A DNA stretch of 64,000 nt from Actinophytocola sp. (GCA_009377475.1 WHTY01000003.1:1-64000), one strand, 5' to 3'. Counted from the stretch's first letter, positions 18,002 to 28,637 are shown. Program-made: numbers and translations. The notes: generated by a model not told the origin, from the letters alone.

Positions 18002-18818
18002 ACCGCACCCTATCCCGGTGCGGCGCTCGACAGGGACCGTCGTGTCGAACTGGCGGGCCATGTGGCTGCGCGTCGAAGGGCACTGGGCCTGGTACCGCCG
18101 CTACTGGCGGTCCAGCCTCTACTCATCGGGCATCGAGCCGCTGCTGTTCCTCGCCGCCATGGGGCTCGGGTTCGGCTCGCAGGTCGAGGCTGGCGCGGCG
18201 ACCGGCGGGTTCGAGTACCTGCACTACGTCGCGCCCGCGCTGCTGGTCGCGGGCGCGACGATGAGCGGGATGGGGGAGGCCAGCTTCCCGGTGCTGTCCG
18301 GGTTCAAGTGGCAGAAGGACTACATCGCGGTCACCGCCACCCCGATCACGCCCGGCCAGTTGCTCGGCGGGCAGCTCCTGTGGCTTGGCATCCGGCTGGG
18401 GCTGTCCGGCGCGATCTACGGCCTGGTCGCGCTGATGTTCGGTGCCTGGCTGCGCCCCGCCGCGCTGCTGGTCGTCGGCGTCGGTGTGCTGACAGGGCTC
18501 GCGTGTGCGGCGCCGGTCATGGCGCTGGCCGCCGCCACCTACGACGAGGGACGTCGGTTCGTCGTGATGTTCCGGTTCGTGATGGTGCCGATGATGCTGT
18601 TCTCGGCGACGTTCTTCCCGATCTCGCAGATCCCGCTTGGGCTGCGCTGGCTGACCTGGATCTCGCCGCTGTGGCACGGCAACGAGATCGCCCGCGCGGC
18701 CGCGCTCGGTGGCGCGCACCCGCTCGCCGTCGCCGGTCACTTTGCGTTCCTCGTCGTGCTGCTCGTCGCGGGCGTCGCGCTCGCAAGGAAGCTGTTCTAC
18801 CGCAGGTTGGTGGTCTGA
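17991..18818 (+). CDS. ABC-2 type exporter permease (first)
   Basis: A 275-residue membrane protein with about six hydrophobic segments. It matches the NodJ/DrrB-like ABC-2 family (FRFVMVPMMLFSATFFPISQIP is the characteristic segment). The TTG start at 17991 overlaps the ATPase gene by 11 bases. A GTG further in (VSNWRAMW) is an alternative start. It probably pairs with the next permease. Confidence 0.8.
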   Translation: MSTEPHPIPVRRSTGTVVSNWRAMWLRVEGHWAWYRRYWRSSLYSSGIEPLLFLAAMGLGFGSQVEAGAATGGFEYLHYVAPALLVAGATMSGMGEASFPVLSGFKWQKDYIAVTATPITPGQLLGGQLLWLGIRLGLSGAIYGLVALMFGAWLRPAALLVVGVGVLTGLACAAPVMALAAATYDEGRRFVVMFRFVMVPMMLFSATFFPISQIPLGLRWLTWISPLWHGNEIARAAALGGAHPLAVAGHFAFLVVLLVAGVALARKLFYRRLVV

Positions 18819-18819
18819 C

Positions 18820-19650
18820 ATGCGCACGATGGACGCGACGCAGCGCGGACCGGCGCTAATCCTGCGGATGTTGCCGTTCGGCCGCTACACCCAGGGGCCG
18901 GGTTCGGTGGTCGAGCGCTCGATGCGGGTGCACTCGCGGACCTGGGTCATCATGGTGTCCGGTTTCGCAGAGCCGGTGGTGTACCTGCTGGCGTTCCAGA
19001 TCGGTTTCGGCGCGCTGGTCGGGAAGGTCGTCGGGCCGGGTGGGCAGCTCGTGGACTACGTCGCGTTCGTCGCGCCCGCACTGCTCGCGGCGTCCGCCAT
19101 GAACGGCGCGGTCTTCGAGACGACGTATCCGGTGTTCTTCAAGCTGCGCTACGCCAAGGTCTACGACGCGATGCTGGCCACGCCGCTCGGCCCGGTCGAC
19201 ATCGCGCTCGGCGAGATCAGCTGGGCGGTCATCAGGGGCGGGGTGTACTCGGTGGCGTTCGTCCTGGTGATGGCGGTGATGGGGCTGCTGAGCTCGCCGT
19301 TCGCTGTGCTGCTGGTGCCCGCCGCGTTGGTGGTGTCGTTCGCGTTCGCCTCGGTGGGCATGGCGCTGTCGACGTTCCTGCGGTCGCCGTCGCAGTTCGA
19401 CTACATCCGGCTCGTGGTGATGCCGCTGTTCCTGTTCTCGGCCACGTTCTATCCCGTGTCGGTGTACCCGGAGTCGGTGCGGTGGCTGGTGCATGTCTCG
19501 CCGCTCTACCACGGTGTCGAGCTGATGCGCGGGCTCGCGGCCGGCGTGCTCGACGTGAGCATGATCGGCCACGTCGCGGTGCTCGCGGCGCTGGCGGCGG
19601 TGGGTGTCGCGGCGACGTCGCGGCGGATCGGCGCGCTGCTGCTCGGTTAG
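18820..19650 (+). CDS. ABC-2 type exporter permease (second)
   Basis: A 276-residue membrane protein with six hydrophobic segments and the same family signature as its neighbour (LVVMPLFLFSATFYPVSVYP). ATG 18820 follows one base after the stop of the first permease. Two different permeases plus one ATPase suggest a heterodimeric channel. It ends two bases before the end of the convergent subtilase gene, leaving no space for a conventional terminator. Confidence 0.82.
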   Translation: MRTMDATQRGPALILRMLPFGRYTQGPGSVVERSMRVHSRTWVIMVSGFAEPVVYLLAFQIGFGALVGKVVGPGGQLVDYVAFVAPALLAASAMNGAVFETTYPVFFKLRYAKVYDAMLATPLGPVDIALGEISWAVIRGGVYSVAFVLVMAVMGLLSSPFAVLLVPAALVVSFAFASVGMALSTFLRSPSQFDYIRLVVMPLFLFSATFYPVSVYPESVRWLVHVSPLYHGVELMRGLAAGVLDVSMIGHVAVLAALAAVGVAATSRRIGALLLG

Positions 19651-19652
19651 CG

Positions 19653-21149
19653 TCAGTTCCGGGAGTCGGCTGGGACGTCAGTGGCGTTCGAGCCGTTCGT
19701 AGCGTTCGATGCGCTGGTGGCGTGCGAGTCGTTGGCGTCGTCCGACAGCCCGAGGGCGGCGGCCGCGTCGACCATGCCGTAGCCGTAGAAGCCGTTGTAG
19801 GCCCGGTAGCCGGTGCAGTAGGCGTCCTGGGTGCCGTCGCCGGTCAGGTCGTAGTCGTCCGGGCAGGGCAGTTGCCGGGTGCTGGCGGTGAGTCGCTGGT
19901 GTAGCCGTTCGGGGCTCGCGTTCGGGTGCTCGGCCGCGAGCAGCGCGAGGACGCCGGACACGTGCGGGGCAGCCATGGATGTGCCGCACAGGTCCCGGTA
20001 GCCGCGCGGCACCGTGGACAGCACGCACGCGTCGCCGCTGCCGCCGGGCGCGGTCACCGAGATGACACCGAGGCCGTAGGAGCTGTAGTCCGCCTTGAGC
20101 CGGTCCTTGCCGGTGGCCGACACCGTGACGACCGAGCGCAGGCTGGCGGGAAGCGCCTCGCAGCCACCGCCCGTGCCGGTGACCGCCGGGGTGAGGTCGG
20201 TGGCGTCGTTGGTCGCGGCCGCGACGTTGACGGCGCCCTGGTCAGCTGCGTGGTCGACCGCCCTGCCGATTGCTTCGCGGACGACGTCGAGCCCGTCGCG
20301 GTTCGTGCAGGACAGCGACCACGGGTCCACGAAGTAACTCGAATTGGTGATGCGCATGTCGTGGCGGGCAGCCCACATGTATCCGCACACCGCCGACTCC
20401 GGATCGGCGTAGCCCTGCTCGCCGATCACCTTGATCGAGGCGAGTGTGGTCTCGGGGGCGACGCCGGTGATGCCGATGCCGTCGTCCGCAGCCGCGATGA
20501 TGCCCGCGACGTGCGTGCCGTGCGGTGACGCCGTCGGTCGCCACGCGCGCGGGCTGGTTTCGGGGCTACCGGTGAGGCAGTCCGCCGACAGCCGAGGGGC
20601 GACGGCGTCAGCCAGGTCGGGGTGGCGCGCGTTGATGCCCGAGTCGAGCACACCGACCACGACGTCCCTGTCGCCGCGCGCCCCGGCTCGTTGCGCCCGG
20701 TCGGCGTTGATCATCCGCAGGTTCCACTGCTCGCGGGTGCGGTCGGTGGTGGCACGCCGCTCCCTGGTGAGCCGCTGCTGTTGCCGTCCGCCACCACCGG
20801 CGTGCGCGCGCCGCGCCGCCTGGGCGCTGAACGCCCTGTCGACGCCGATGCGCCGGGCGAAGTCCGCTTCGGCCGAGGTGGCGACGGCGACCGCGATCTC
20901 CGGGTAGTACTCGGCCTGCGTGCCGCAGGCGCCGGTGATCTCGCGGCGAGCCTGCCGCCGGGTCGTGCCCTCGCTGAACACCACGACGTAGCGGAGGGGA
21001 GCGCTCGCGGGCTCGGTCGCGCACGAGTCTGCCCGTTCCGGAATCACGCTCGACGCGGGCGGTGTGAACAGCGCCAAAGCCAGCAGTGCGGCACCGGCGG
21101 CGATGACCACCCTGCGTAGCGCGCGCACACCCGACCTCAACAGGGTCAT
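19653..21149 (-). CDS. Secreted subtilisin-family (S8) serine protease
   Basis: A 498-residue peptidase with a signal peptide (hydrophobic VVIAAGAALLALALF, cleavage near residue 34) and a propeptide-like segment (YVVVFSEGTTRRQARREI). The catalytic triad is visible: Asp in VVVGVLDSGIN, His in PHGTHVAGI, Ser in CGTSMAAPHVSGV. The C-terminal 30 residues are Asn/Ser/Ala-rich (SATSASNATNGSNATD-like), so a flexible tail is likely. It is divergent from rne, with 555 bases between the starts. Confidence 0.9.
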   Translation of the reverse strand: MTLLRSGVRALRRVVIAAGAALLALALFTPPASSVIPERADSCATEPASAPLRYVVVFSEGTTRRQARREITGACGTQAEYYPEIAVAVATSAEADFARRIGVDRAFSAQAARRAHAGGGGRQQQRLTRERRATTDRTREQWNLRMINADRAQRAGARGDRDVVVGVLDSGINARHPDLADAVAPRLSADCLTGSPETSPRAWRPTASPHGTHVAGIIAAADDGIGITGVAPETTLASIKVIGEQGYADPESAVCGYMWAARHDMRITNSSYFVDPWSLSCTNRDGLDVVREAIGRAVDHAADQGAVNVAAATNDATDLTPAVTGTGGGCEALPASLRSVVTVSATGKDRLKADYSSYGLGVISVTAPGGSGDACVLSTVPRGYRDLCGTSMAAPHVSGVLALLAAEHPNASPERLHQRLTASTRQLPCPDDYDLTGDGTQDAYCTGYRAYNGFYGYGMVDAAAALGLSDDANDSHATSASNATNGSNATDVPADSRN

Positions 21150-21704
21150 AGCAGCGCACCGTAGCTAGTGTTGTGCCACCGCGACAAGTAACGACGCGAA
21201 GATGACCTAGGTGGGTCATCTCTCGTTGATTCTCCGCGACAAGACGCTCCGACTAGGGGTAGATCCAGGCAGGTAACAGCGCCCGTTCGTGCGGTGTTCG
21301 TACGCTGAGTGGTATCAGCGGGTACCGACCGGCACACGATGGCGGATCGATATGGGATACTGAGGTTGGTCACGGCGGCGGCAGACCTCGCCAGCGGAGG
21401 CAGCAGGCTCCGGCGTCGGGACTGAGCGACCACCGTCCAGAGGGAGGCGCGTCGTCGCCGGTAACACGGCTCGACGACGACGGCCACTGAGCCGTCGCTC
21501 TTCATGACAGGTCGCTGCAAGACCCGCTATCGGCGTGTCAGGACGTCTGACACGCACGATGGTGCAACACACAGGATTCCCGCCTGTGGCGCGAGCCAGA
21601 GGCGGCACACAACAGAAAGGGCCCCTGCGCGGCCGCGGTTTCGACGTTCGCAGCACGACTGGTGCTGGCAACGTGCGAGACGCGCCCGGGGGCGGAGGAG
21701 ATGT
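21150..21704 (+). other. Gene-free region upstream of the RNase E gene
   Basis: A 555-base region between the divergent subtilase and RNase E genes. A perfect 8-base stem (CGTGTCAG 21534-21541, CTGACACG 21547-21554) lies 150 bases before the rne start. It has no convincing protein-coding frame: frames open through it, but their composition is unlike the neighbours. It probably holds both promoters and a long rne leader. Long leaders serve feedback control of RNase E in other bacteria; that role here is inference. Confidence 0.45.
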
Positions 21705-24700
21705 ATGTCACACGCGGAAACACCCGCCGACCAGAGCGGCGGGAACGCCGCCACACCCTCGGCAGAGGCACTGGCGTCGCTACCACCAAGGATCAGGGTG
21801 CACGCCCTGGCGAAGGTGCTGGGCACGACGAGCAAAGACATGTTGAACACGCTGCGCACGCTGGGGGAGACCGCCCGCAGCGCGCAGTCCAGCGTGTCGC
21901 GCGACGTGGCGATGAAGGTCGCCGAACACCACGCGGCGCAGGGCGCGGGCGGTGCTGAGGACGCGACCGCTGGGGCTGCGACCACCGCAGCGGCCGATGA
22001 CGCGACCGGCGCCGAGGTCGCCACGAGCGCAGCGACGGACAGCGGCGCCGCAAGCACCGAGCAGGCAGCCCCGCAGGGGTCGCCGTCGCCGCAGCCGCTG
22101 ATGTCGCACGCGCCGCAGCCGGAAGCGCAGGCGACCGAGCCGGCGGTGCAGCCCACCGCGCCCGTGTTCGCGCCGCCGACGCCGGTGTTCCTGCCGCCGT
22201 CGCCCAGCAAGGCGCCCGCCGCGGACACCACAACGACCGAGCCAAGCGACCAGACCGCGTCCACGGCGTCGGTGTCCGCGCCGGAGTCCGCAGGCGACTC
22301 CGTGGACGACTCCGTGGACGACTCCGACTCTGACGCCGACACCGAGGACGGCGGCCCCCGCCGCAGGCGTCGGCGCGGCAGGCGCGGCCGGGGTCGCGGC
22401 AAGGGTGGCGACGAGCAGGGCACCGAGACCCAGCAGAACGGCAAGGACTCCGGCGAGCAGGCCGAGTCCAGCGCGGACACCGACGCGACGCAAAACGACG
22501 AACAGAACGAATCGGACTCCGGTGACGACCAGGGCGACAGCGCGTCCCGCAGGCGTCGGCGTCGTCGCCGCAGGAAGGGCGGCGCTGGCGACGAGACCGG
22601 CTCGGGCGACGACCCGGCAGACACCGTGGTGCACGTCCGCGACGGCTCGCGGGCGGAGACGTCCCGTGATCAGGTGCGCAGCGTGCGCGGCTCGACGCGG
22701 TTGGAAGCCAAGCGGCAGCGCCGCAGGGACGGTCGCGAGGCGGGCAGGCGGCGGGCGCCGATCCTGTCCGAGGCGGAGTTCCTGGCACGGCGTGAGTCGG
22801 TCGAGCGCACCATGGTCGTGCGAGAGAGCAGCAGCTCCGCCGACCGCACGACCCAGATCGGCGTGCTTGAGGACGGCGTCCTCGTCGAGCACTTCGTGAC
22901 GTCGTCCGGCAGCGGCTCCATCGTCGGCAACGTCTACCTCGGCCGGGTGCAGAACGTGCTGCCCAGCATGGAGGCGGCGTTCGTCGACATCGGCAAGGGC
23001 CGCAACGCCGTGCTGTACGCGGGTGAGGTCGACTGGGACGCTGCCGGGCTGGAAGGCAAGTCCCGCAAGATCGAGCAGGCGCTCTCCACCGGCGACCCGG
23101 TGCTGGTGCAGGTCACCAAGGACCCGGTCGGGCACAAGGGCGCACGGCTGACCACGCAGATCTCGCTGCCCGGCCGCTTCCTGGTGTACGTGCCCGGCGG
23201 CGGCGCGACCGGCATCTCTCGCAAGCTGCCGGAGAACGAGCGGCGCAGGCTCAAGGACATCCTCAAGCAAATCGTCCCTGACGACGCCGGTGTGATCATC
23301 CGGACGGCCTCGGAGGGCATCAGCGCCGAGGAGCTCGAGCGCGACGTCCGCCGCTTGCAGGCCCAGTGGGAGACGATCAAGGACAAGGCGGACAAGGGCA
23401 CCAACGGCAACGGCAAGTCCGCCAAGAACAAGAAGGCCCCTTCACTGCTGTACGAGGAGCCGGACCTGCTGGTGAAGGTCGTGCGCGACCTGTTCACCGA
23501 GGACTTCGTCAAACTGGTGGTGCAGGGCTCCGTCGCCTGGGAGACGATCAACTCCTACGTGCAGAACGTCGCGCCCGACCTGTCCGATCGATTGCAGCGC
23601 TACACCGGCACCGCGGCGTCCTCGGATGTTTTCGCCGACTTCCGCATCGACGAGCAGATCATCAAGGCGCTGGACCGCAAGGTGTGGCTGCCGTCCGGTG
23701 GTTACCTGGTCATCGACCGCACCGAGGCGATGACCGTCATCGACGTCAACACCGGCAAGTTCACCGGATCGGGCGGCAACCTCGAAGAGACGGTGACCCG
23801 CAACAACCTGGAGTCCGCCGAGGAGATCGTGCGGCAGCTCCGGTTGCGCGACATCGGCGGCATCATCGTGATCGACTTCATCGACATGGTGCTGGAGTCG
23901 AACCGCGACCTGGTGCTGCGTCGCCTCACCGAGTGCCTGTCACGCGACCGCACGCGGCACCAGGTCGCCGAGGTGACCTCGCTCGGACTGGTACAGATGA
24001 CCAGGAAGCGCGTCGGCACCGGGCTGCTCGAGGCGTACTCCACGCAGTGTGAGCACTGCAAGGGCAGGGGCGTCGTCGTGTCGTCCGAGCCGCGTCATGG
24101 CGGGTCCGACACTGGTCAGCAGGGCCGCAAGCGCGGCAAGGGCAAGGGCGACGACTCGGTGCCCAAGGTGCCAGAGCCGACGCCGGAGCAGCGGGAGACC
24201 GTCGCCAGCGCCGTCGCGGCGATGGCGAACGCCTCAAAGGCCGCCGCGGGCAAGGACGGCGGCAAGGAGCCCCCGAAGGACAGCGGCAAGGACACCGCGA
24301 AGGACAGCGGCAAGGACAGCGGCAAGGACGCAGCGGCGCAGACCGCCGCCAGCGCGGAGTCCGGCAAGGCCGCGGACACCGCCGCCAGTGCGGAATCCGG
24401 CAAGGTCAAGGCCGCGAAGAAGTCCGGCAAGGCCGCGAGGTCCGGTAAGGCTGCCGCTCCCAGCGAGGTCCCTGCCGCCGACACGGACACCAGCGCCGCC
24501 AGCGCGGAGCAGGCCCCGCCGACGGGCGCGGAGTCGCCTGATACGACCGGCACGGTGTCGACCGGTGTCACCGGCAAGGTCACCCCGGGGGTCACGGGCA
24601 GGATCGGTGGCCCGGTGAAGCCCGAGGCGGCCGAGCAGCCGGCAGCGGAGCAGCCGACGACCACCGGCAAGACCGACGGTCCGACGGCGCCAGCCGAGCC

Positions 24701-25085
24701 GCAGGCACCTGCCGCGCCCGCAAGCGCGCCGACGCCCGTGACGGCTCCGGCCGCGCCGGAGGCCCCGGCGGCAGCGGCGCAGCAGACCCCGGCGCAGCCG
24801 TCCGAGCCGAAAGTGAAGCCGGTCAGGTCCACCACCCGAGGCCGCGTCACCCGGCCCGCAGGGGCGGCGTCGCACGAGTCCGCGTCGATGCCGTCGGTGA
24901 CGTCTCCGGCTTCCGAGCCGTTGACCAAAGCCGCGTCCGAGGCAGCGCGGGGCGACGCGCCGCAGGTGCCCGCGCCCGCCGTGCGGACGGTGCGCAGCCG
25001 TGCGCGGCGGGCGGCCGCACGACCCGCTGGTCCCCCCGTCGGCGCGTCCGCGCAGGGTTCGGCCGAGCAGGAGGACGCGACCTGA
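21705..25085 (+). CDS. rne: RNase E/G family endoribonuclease with IF2-like N-terminal domain
   Basis: A 1126-residue RNase for mRNA decay and rRNA processing. Residues 29-76 (RIRVHALAKVLGTTSKDMLN...) look like the N-terminal module of translation initiation factor IF-2. An Ala/Pro-rich and then Arg-rich, acidic disordered region follows. An S1 domain lies near 404-500 (IVGNVYLGRVQNVLPSMEAAFVDIG), and the catalytic DNase I-like domain has Asp in DVNTGK (about 682) and in IDFIDM (about 724). The zinc-link CEHC is near 783-786. The final 330 residues are a low-complexity Lys/Ala/Pro-rich tail with KDSGKD repeats. GGAGGAG precedes ATG 21705. Confidence 0.9.
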   Translation: MSHAETPADQSGGNAATPSAEALASLPPRIRVHALAKVLGTTSKDMLNTLRTLGETARSAQSSVSRDVAMKVAEHHAAQGAGGAEDATAGAATTAAADDATGAEVATSAATDSGAASTEQAAPQGSPSPQPLMSHAPQPEAQATEPAVQPTAPVFAPPTPVFLPPSPSKAPAADTTTTEPSDQTASTASVSAPESAGDSVDDSVDDSDSDADTEDGGPRRRRRRGRRGRGRGKGGDEQGTETQQNGKDSGEQAESSADTDATQNDEQNESDSGDDQGDSASRRRRRRRRRKGGAGDETGSGDDPADTVVHVRDGSRAETSRDQVRSVRGSTRLEAKRQRRRDGREAGRRRAPILSEAEFLARRESVERTMVVRESSSSADRTTQIGVLEDGVLVEHFVTSSGSGSIVGNVYLGRVQNVLPSMEAAFVDIGKGRNAVLYAGEVDWDAAGLEGKSRKIEQALSTGDPVLVQVTKDPVGHKGARLTTQISLPGRFLVYVPGGGATGISRKLPENERRRLKDILKQIVPDDAGVIIRTASEGISAEELERDVRRLQAQWETIKDKADKGTNGNGKSAKNKKAPSLLYEEPDLLVKVVRDLFTEDFVKLVVQGSVAWETINSYVQNVAPDLSDRLQRYTGTAASSDVFADFRIDEQIIKALDRKVWLPSGGYLVIDRTEAMTVIDVNTGKFTGSGGNLEETVTRNNLESAEEIVRQLRLRDIGGIIVIDFIDMVLESNRDLVLRRLTECLSRDRTRHQVAEVTSLGLVQMTRKRVGTGLLEAYSTQCEHCKGRGVVVSSEPRHGGSDTGQQGRKRGKGKGDDSVPKVPEPTPEQRETVASAVAAMANASKAAAGKDGGKEPPKDSGKDTAKDSGKDSGKDAAAQTAASAESGKAADTAASAESGKVKAAKKSGKAARSGKAAAPSEVPAADTDTSAASAEQAPPTGAESPDTTGTVSTGVTGKVTPGVTGRIGGPVKPEAAEQPAAEQPTTTGKTDGPTAPAEPQAPAAPASAPTPVTAPAAPEAPAAAAQQTPAQPSEPKVKPVRSTTRGRVTRPAGAASHESASMPSVTSPASEPLTKAASEAARGDAPQVPAPAVRTVRSRARRAAARPAGPPVGASAQGSAEQEDAT

Positions 25086-25234
25086 CCCCCGGTGTGATCG
25101 CCGTTTCGGCGGCAACGTAACCTGTAAGTCGGCCCGCAGGTAATGCGGCCCTACCGCGTGCCTCCGTACGCAGCCAAGTGCAGCGTTCGGACGGCGCACG
25201 AGAACCCACCCACTATCGAGTAGCAGGAGCATCC

Positions 25235-25549
25235 GTGTCGGCGTATGCGATCGTCAAGACCGGCGGCAAGCAGTACAAGGTTGCTGTCGGCGACGTCGTC
25301 GAGGTTGAGAAGCTCGAGGGCGAGCCGGGTACCGAGCACACCTTCCCAGCGGTCCTCCTCGTTGACGACGGCAAGGTCACGGCCGACGCCGACAGTCTCG
25401 CGAAGGTAGCGGTGACCGGCAAGGTCGTCGAGCAGACCAAGGGCCCGAAGATCCGGATCCACAAGTTCAAGAACAAGACCGGGTACCACAAGCGGCAGGG
25501 TCACCGCCAGCAGCTGACCCGCGTCGAGGTCACCGGCATCAAGGCATAA
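25235..25549 (+). CDS. rplU: 50S ribosomal protein L21
   Basis: A 104-residue large-subunit ribosomal protein that binds 23S rRNA. It opens [17 protein letters not shown] and ends [14 protein letters not shown], both typical of L21. GTG 25235 has AGGAG seven bases upstream and gives the usual family length. About 150 bases separate it from rne, enough for its own promoter. It is followed after 14 bases by rpmA. Confidence 0.96.
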   Translation: MSAYAIVKTGGKQYKVAVGDVVEVEKLEGEPGTEHTFPAVLLVDDGKVTADADSLAKVAVTGKVVEQTKGPKIRIHKFKNKTGYHKRQGHRQQLTRVEVTGIKA

Positions 25550-25563
25550 GGAGCTGACCAAGC

Positions 25564-25821
25564 ATGGCACACAAGAAGGGCGCATCGAGCTCTCGCAACG
25601 GTCGTGACTCCAATGCCAAGCGGCTTGGCGTCAAGCGGTTCGGCGGGCAGGCAGTCAACGCGGGCGAGATTCTGGTCCGCCAGCGTGGCACCAGGTTCCA
25701 CCCCGGCGTCAACGTCGGCCGTGGCGGTGACGACACGCTGTTCGCGCTGGAGTCCGGTGCGGTGAAGTTCGGTGAGAAGCGCGGCAAGAAGACCGTCAAC
25801 ATCGTCCCAGCGGAAGCCTGA
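25564..25821 (+). CDS. rpmA: 50S ribosomal protein L27
   Basis: An 85-residue ribosomal protein reaching toward the peptidyl transferase centre. It starts [20 protein letters not shown] with the invariant [16 protein letters not shown]. It lacks the cleavable N-terminal extension found in Firmicutes. It is co-transcribed with rplU and followed by a rho-independent terminator. Confidence 0.97.
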   Translation: MAHKKGASSSRNGRDSNAKRLGVKRFGGQAVNAGEILVRQRGTRFHPGVNVGRGGDDTLFALESGAVKFGEKRGKKTVNIVPAEA

Positions 25822-25848
25822 CCGGGTTTTCCGCCACAGAAGTCCACG

Positions 25849-25892
25849 CGAGGGGCGGGGCCGGGAGCGATTCCGGCGCCGCCCCTCGTTTC
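25849..25892 (+). terminator. Rho-independent terminator after rpmA
   Basis: CGAGGGGCGG (25849-25858) pairs with CCGCCCCTCG (25879-25888), with an additional inner GCCGG/CCGGC stem, and is followed by TTTCGTGT. It separates the ribosomal protein genes from obg, which starts 35 bases later. Confidence 0.75.
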
Positions 25893-25926
25893 GTGTATTG
25901 AGCGCGTCTAGCAGGAGGACGTCGAG

Positions 25927-27414
25927 ATGTCTCGGTTCGTTGATCGTGCGGTGATCCACATCGCCGCAGGCAACGGCGGGAACGGCTGTGCCTCGGTGCA
26001 TCGCGAGAAGTTCAAGCCACTCGGCGGTCCCGACGGCGGCAACGGCGGCAACGGCGGCGACGTGATGCTTGTCGTTGACCCGAACGTGCACACCCTGCTC
26101 GACTTCCACTTCCGCCCGCACGCGCGTGCCTCGAGCGGCAAGCATGGCCAGGGCAGCAACCGGGCCGGTGCCGTTGGGGAGTCGTTGGAGCTTGCGGTGC
26201 CGGACGGCACGGTCGTGCTCAGCACGGATGGCGAGGTGCTCGCGGACCTCGTGGGGCCCGGCACGACGTTCGTCGCGGCCAGGGGCGGCCGGGGCGGTCT
26301 CGGCAACGCCGCGCTCGCGTCCAAGGCGCGCAAGGCCCCCGGCTTCGCGCTGCTCGGCGAGGAGGGCGAAGCGCACGACCTGGTGCTTGAGCTGCGCTCG
26401 GTCGCCGACGTCGGCCTCGTCGGGTTCCCTTCGGCGGGCAAGTCGTCGTTGATCTCGGTGCTGTCGGCGGCCAATCCCAAGATCGCGGACTATCCGTTCA
26501 CCACGCTGGTGCCCAACCTCGGTGTGGTGACGGCGGGGGAGACGTCGTTCACCATGGCCGACGTCCCCGGTCTGATCCCCGGCGCGAGCGAAGGCAAGGG
26601 CCTCGGGCTCGACTTCCTGCGCCACATCGACCGGTGTGCGGTGTTGGTGCACGTCGTCGACTGCGCCACGTACGAGCCAGGCCGCGACCCGATCTCCGAC
26701 GTCGACGCGTTGGAGGACGAGCTGGCGCGCTACACGCCGAGCCTCGGTGACGAGCTGGCCAAGCGGCCCCGCGTCGTCGTGCTGAACAAGATGGACGTCC
26801 CCGAGGCCGCTGAACTGGCCGAACTCGTGCGCCCGGAGCTTGAGGAACGCGGGCTGCCGGTGTTCGAGGTGTCCACCGCGACGCACCAGGGGCTGCGCGA
26901 GCTGACGTTCGCGTTGGGTGAGATCGTCGCCGAGCACCGGGCGTCGCAGCCACCGCCGCAGGCGAAGCGCATCGTCCTGCGGCCAGCCGCGGTCAACGAC
27001 ACCGGCTTCACCATCGAGACCGATCCCGAGGACCCGGACGCGTTCATCGTGCGCGGCGAGCGGCCGGAGCGGTGGATCGCGCAGACGAACTTCGACAACG
27101 ACGAGGCCGTGGGCTACCTGGCGGATCGGCTGGCGCGGCTCGGCGTGGAGGAAGCGCTGGCCAAGGCGGGTGCGAAGCCCGGCAGCGCGGTGACGATCGC
27201 CGGGGTGACGTTCGACTGGGAGCCGTCGACCCCGGCTGGCATCGCGATGCAGCTTGGCGGGCGTGGCTCCGACCTGCGGCTGGATCAGACAACGCGGGTC
27301 GGCGCGGCCGAGCGCAAGCGGTTGCGGCAGTTGCGGCGCGACGGCGCGCCGGAGGACCCCGACGCTTCCGATGGTCCCGACGGCTCGGACGGCTCGGAGG
27401 ATGAGTCGTCGTGA
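25927..27414 (+). CDS. obg: GTPase ObgE/CgtA
   Basis: A 495-residue ribosome-associated GTPase for 50S assembly and stress control. The Gly-rich Obg fold is at residues 1-158 ([19 protein letters not shown]). The G domain has the P-loop GFPSAGKSS, the G3 motif [10 protein letters not shown], and NKMDVP. A C-terminal OCT domain follows, with an acidic Asp/Gly/Ser tail. AGGAGGACG lies just before the ATG. The stop overlaps the proB start. Confidence 0.95.
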   Translation: MSRFVDRAVIHIAAGNGGNGCASVHREKFKPLGGPDGGNGGNGGDVMLVVDPNVHTLLDFHFRPHARASSGKHGQGSNRAGAVGESLELAVPDGTVVLSTDGEVLADLVGPGTTFVAARGGRGGLGNAALASKARKAPGFALLGEEGEAHDLVLELRSVADVGLVGFPSAGKSSLISVLSAANPKIADYPFTTLVPNLGVVTAGETSFTMADVPGLIPGASEGKGLGLDFLRHIDRCAVLVHVVDCATYEPGRDPISDVDALEDELARYTPSLGDELAKRPRVVVLNKMDVPEAAELAELVRPELEERGLPVFEVSTATHQGLRELTFALGEIVAEHRASQPPPQAKRIVLRPAAVNDTGFTIETDPEDPDAFIVRGERPERWIAQTNFDNDEAVGYLADRLARLGVEEALAKAGAKPGSAVTIAGVTFDWEPSTPAGIAMQLGGRGSDLRLDQTTRVGAAERKRLRQLRRDGAPEDPDASDGPDGSDGSEDESS

Positions 27415-28526
27415 CCGCGTCGGCCTCCCGCGCGGCGGTCACCGAGGCGAAGCGGCTGGTCGTGAAGGTCGGCTCGTCGGCGTTGACGACGGCCGAAGAC
27501 GGGCTGGACCGCGCGAAACTGGACCGGCTGGTGGACGCCATCGCCGGGCGGGTCAAGCAGAGCGCGCAGGTCGTGCTGGTGTCGTCCGGCGCGATCGGCG
27601 CGGGCGTCTCGCCGTTGGCGCTGCCGGTGCGGCCTCGCGACCTCGCCACCCAGCAGGCGGCGGCGAGCGTGGGACAGCTCGCGCTCGCGCACGCGTACGC
27701 CGAGTCATTCGGCCGCTACACGCTCACCGTCGGGCAGGTGTTGCTGACCTCGGACGACGTCGTGCGCCGCGCGCATTACCGCAACGCTCAGCGCACCTTC
27801 TCCCGGCTGCTTGCCTTGGGCGCGGTCCCGGTGGTGAACGAGAACGACACGGTCGCCACGGAGGAGATCCGGTTTGGCGACAACGACCGGTTGGCGGCGT
27901 TGGTGGCGCACCTCGTCGGCGCGGACGCCCTCGTGCTGCTGTCCGATGTGGACGCCCTCTACGACGGCGACCCGCGCCACGGCGCGACCCGCAAGATCAC
28001 CGAGGTCTCCGGCGCGGCCGACCTGACTGGACTCGACATCGGTATGTCCAGCTCGGGGCTCGGCACCGGCGGCATGGTGTCGAAGCTGTCCGCCGCGCGG
28101 ATGGCCGCCGCCGCCGGGATTCCGGTGCTGCTGGCGAGTTCGGGCGACGCGGAACGGGCGTTGAGCACGGCCGACGTCGGCACGGCGTTCACCGCGGCCA
28201 GGTCCCGGCTGACGGCGCGACGGTTCTGGCTGGGCTACGCCGCGGGCGCGACGGGACGTTTGCACCTGGACGACGGCGCGGTCGCCGCCGTCGTGCAACG
28301 ACGTCGTTCGCTGCTCGCCGCTGGCGTGACCGGCATCGACGGCGACTTCGTCGCGGGCGACGTCGTGGACCTGGTCGATCCCGAACAGCGGGTGGTCGCC
28401 CGGGGCGTCGTCGGCTTCGACGCGGGCGAACTCCCGGAGCTGATCGGGCGCTCCAGCCACGAGATCCCGGCCGACCTCCGCCGGGAAGTCGTCCACGCCG
28501 ACGATCTGGTCCCCCTCAAGCCCTAG
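27411..28526 (+). CDS. proB: Glutamate 5-kinase with PUA domain
   Basis: A 371-residue enzyme for the first step of proline synthesis, making gamma-glutamyl phosphate. The amino acid kinase domain has [10 protein letters not shown] at the N-terminus and [18 protein letters not shown] in the middle. The C-terminal PUA domain follows ([27 protein letters not shown]). The GTG start overlaps the obg stop by four bases. proA, often next to proB, is not present downstream; a 21-bp repeat array follows the stop instead. Confidence 0.95.
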   Translation: MTASASRAAVTEAKRLVVKVGSSALTTAEDGLDRAKLDRLVDAIAGRVKQSAQVVLVSSGAIGAGVSPLALPVRPRDLATQQAAASVGQLALAHAYAESFGRYTLTVGQVLLTSDDVVRRAHYRNAQRTFSRLLALGAVPVVNENDTVATEEIRFGDNDRLAALVAHLVGADALVLLSDVDALYDGDPRHGATRKITEVSGAADLTGLDIGMSSSGLGTGGMVSKLSAARMAAAAGIPVLLASSGDAERALSTADVGTAFTAARSRLTARRFWLGYAAGATGRLHLDDGAVAAVVQRRRSLLAAGVTGIDGDFVAGDVVDLVDPEQRVVARGVVGFDAGELPELIGRSSHEIPADLRREVVHADDLVPLKP

Positions 28527-28532
28527 CGCCCC

Positions 28533-28637
28533 GTGTCCCCCGTTCAGCGCGCTGTGTCCTGCACTCTCGACGTTGTGTCCGACGTTCCCGCCGCTGTGTC
28601 CTGCACTCACGACGCCGTGTCCGACGTTCCCGACGAA
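28533..28637. repeat. 21-bp tandem repeat array C
   Basis: Five exact-period units start at 28533, 28554, 28575, 28596 and 28617, each beginning GTGTCC. Alternate units resemble each other (TGCACTC...CGACG versus GACGTTCCC...). The array begins seven bases after the proB stop and overlaps the last codons of the minus-strand membrane protein gene, whose stop lies in a unit. Confidence 0.88.
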
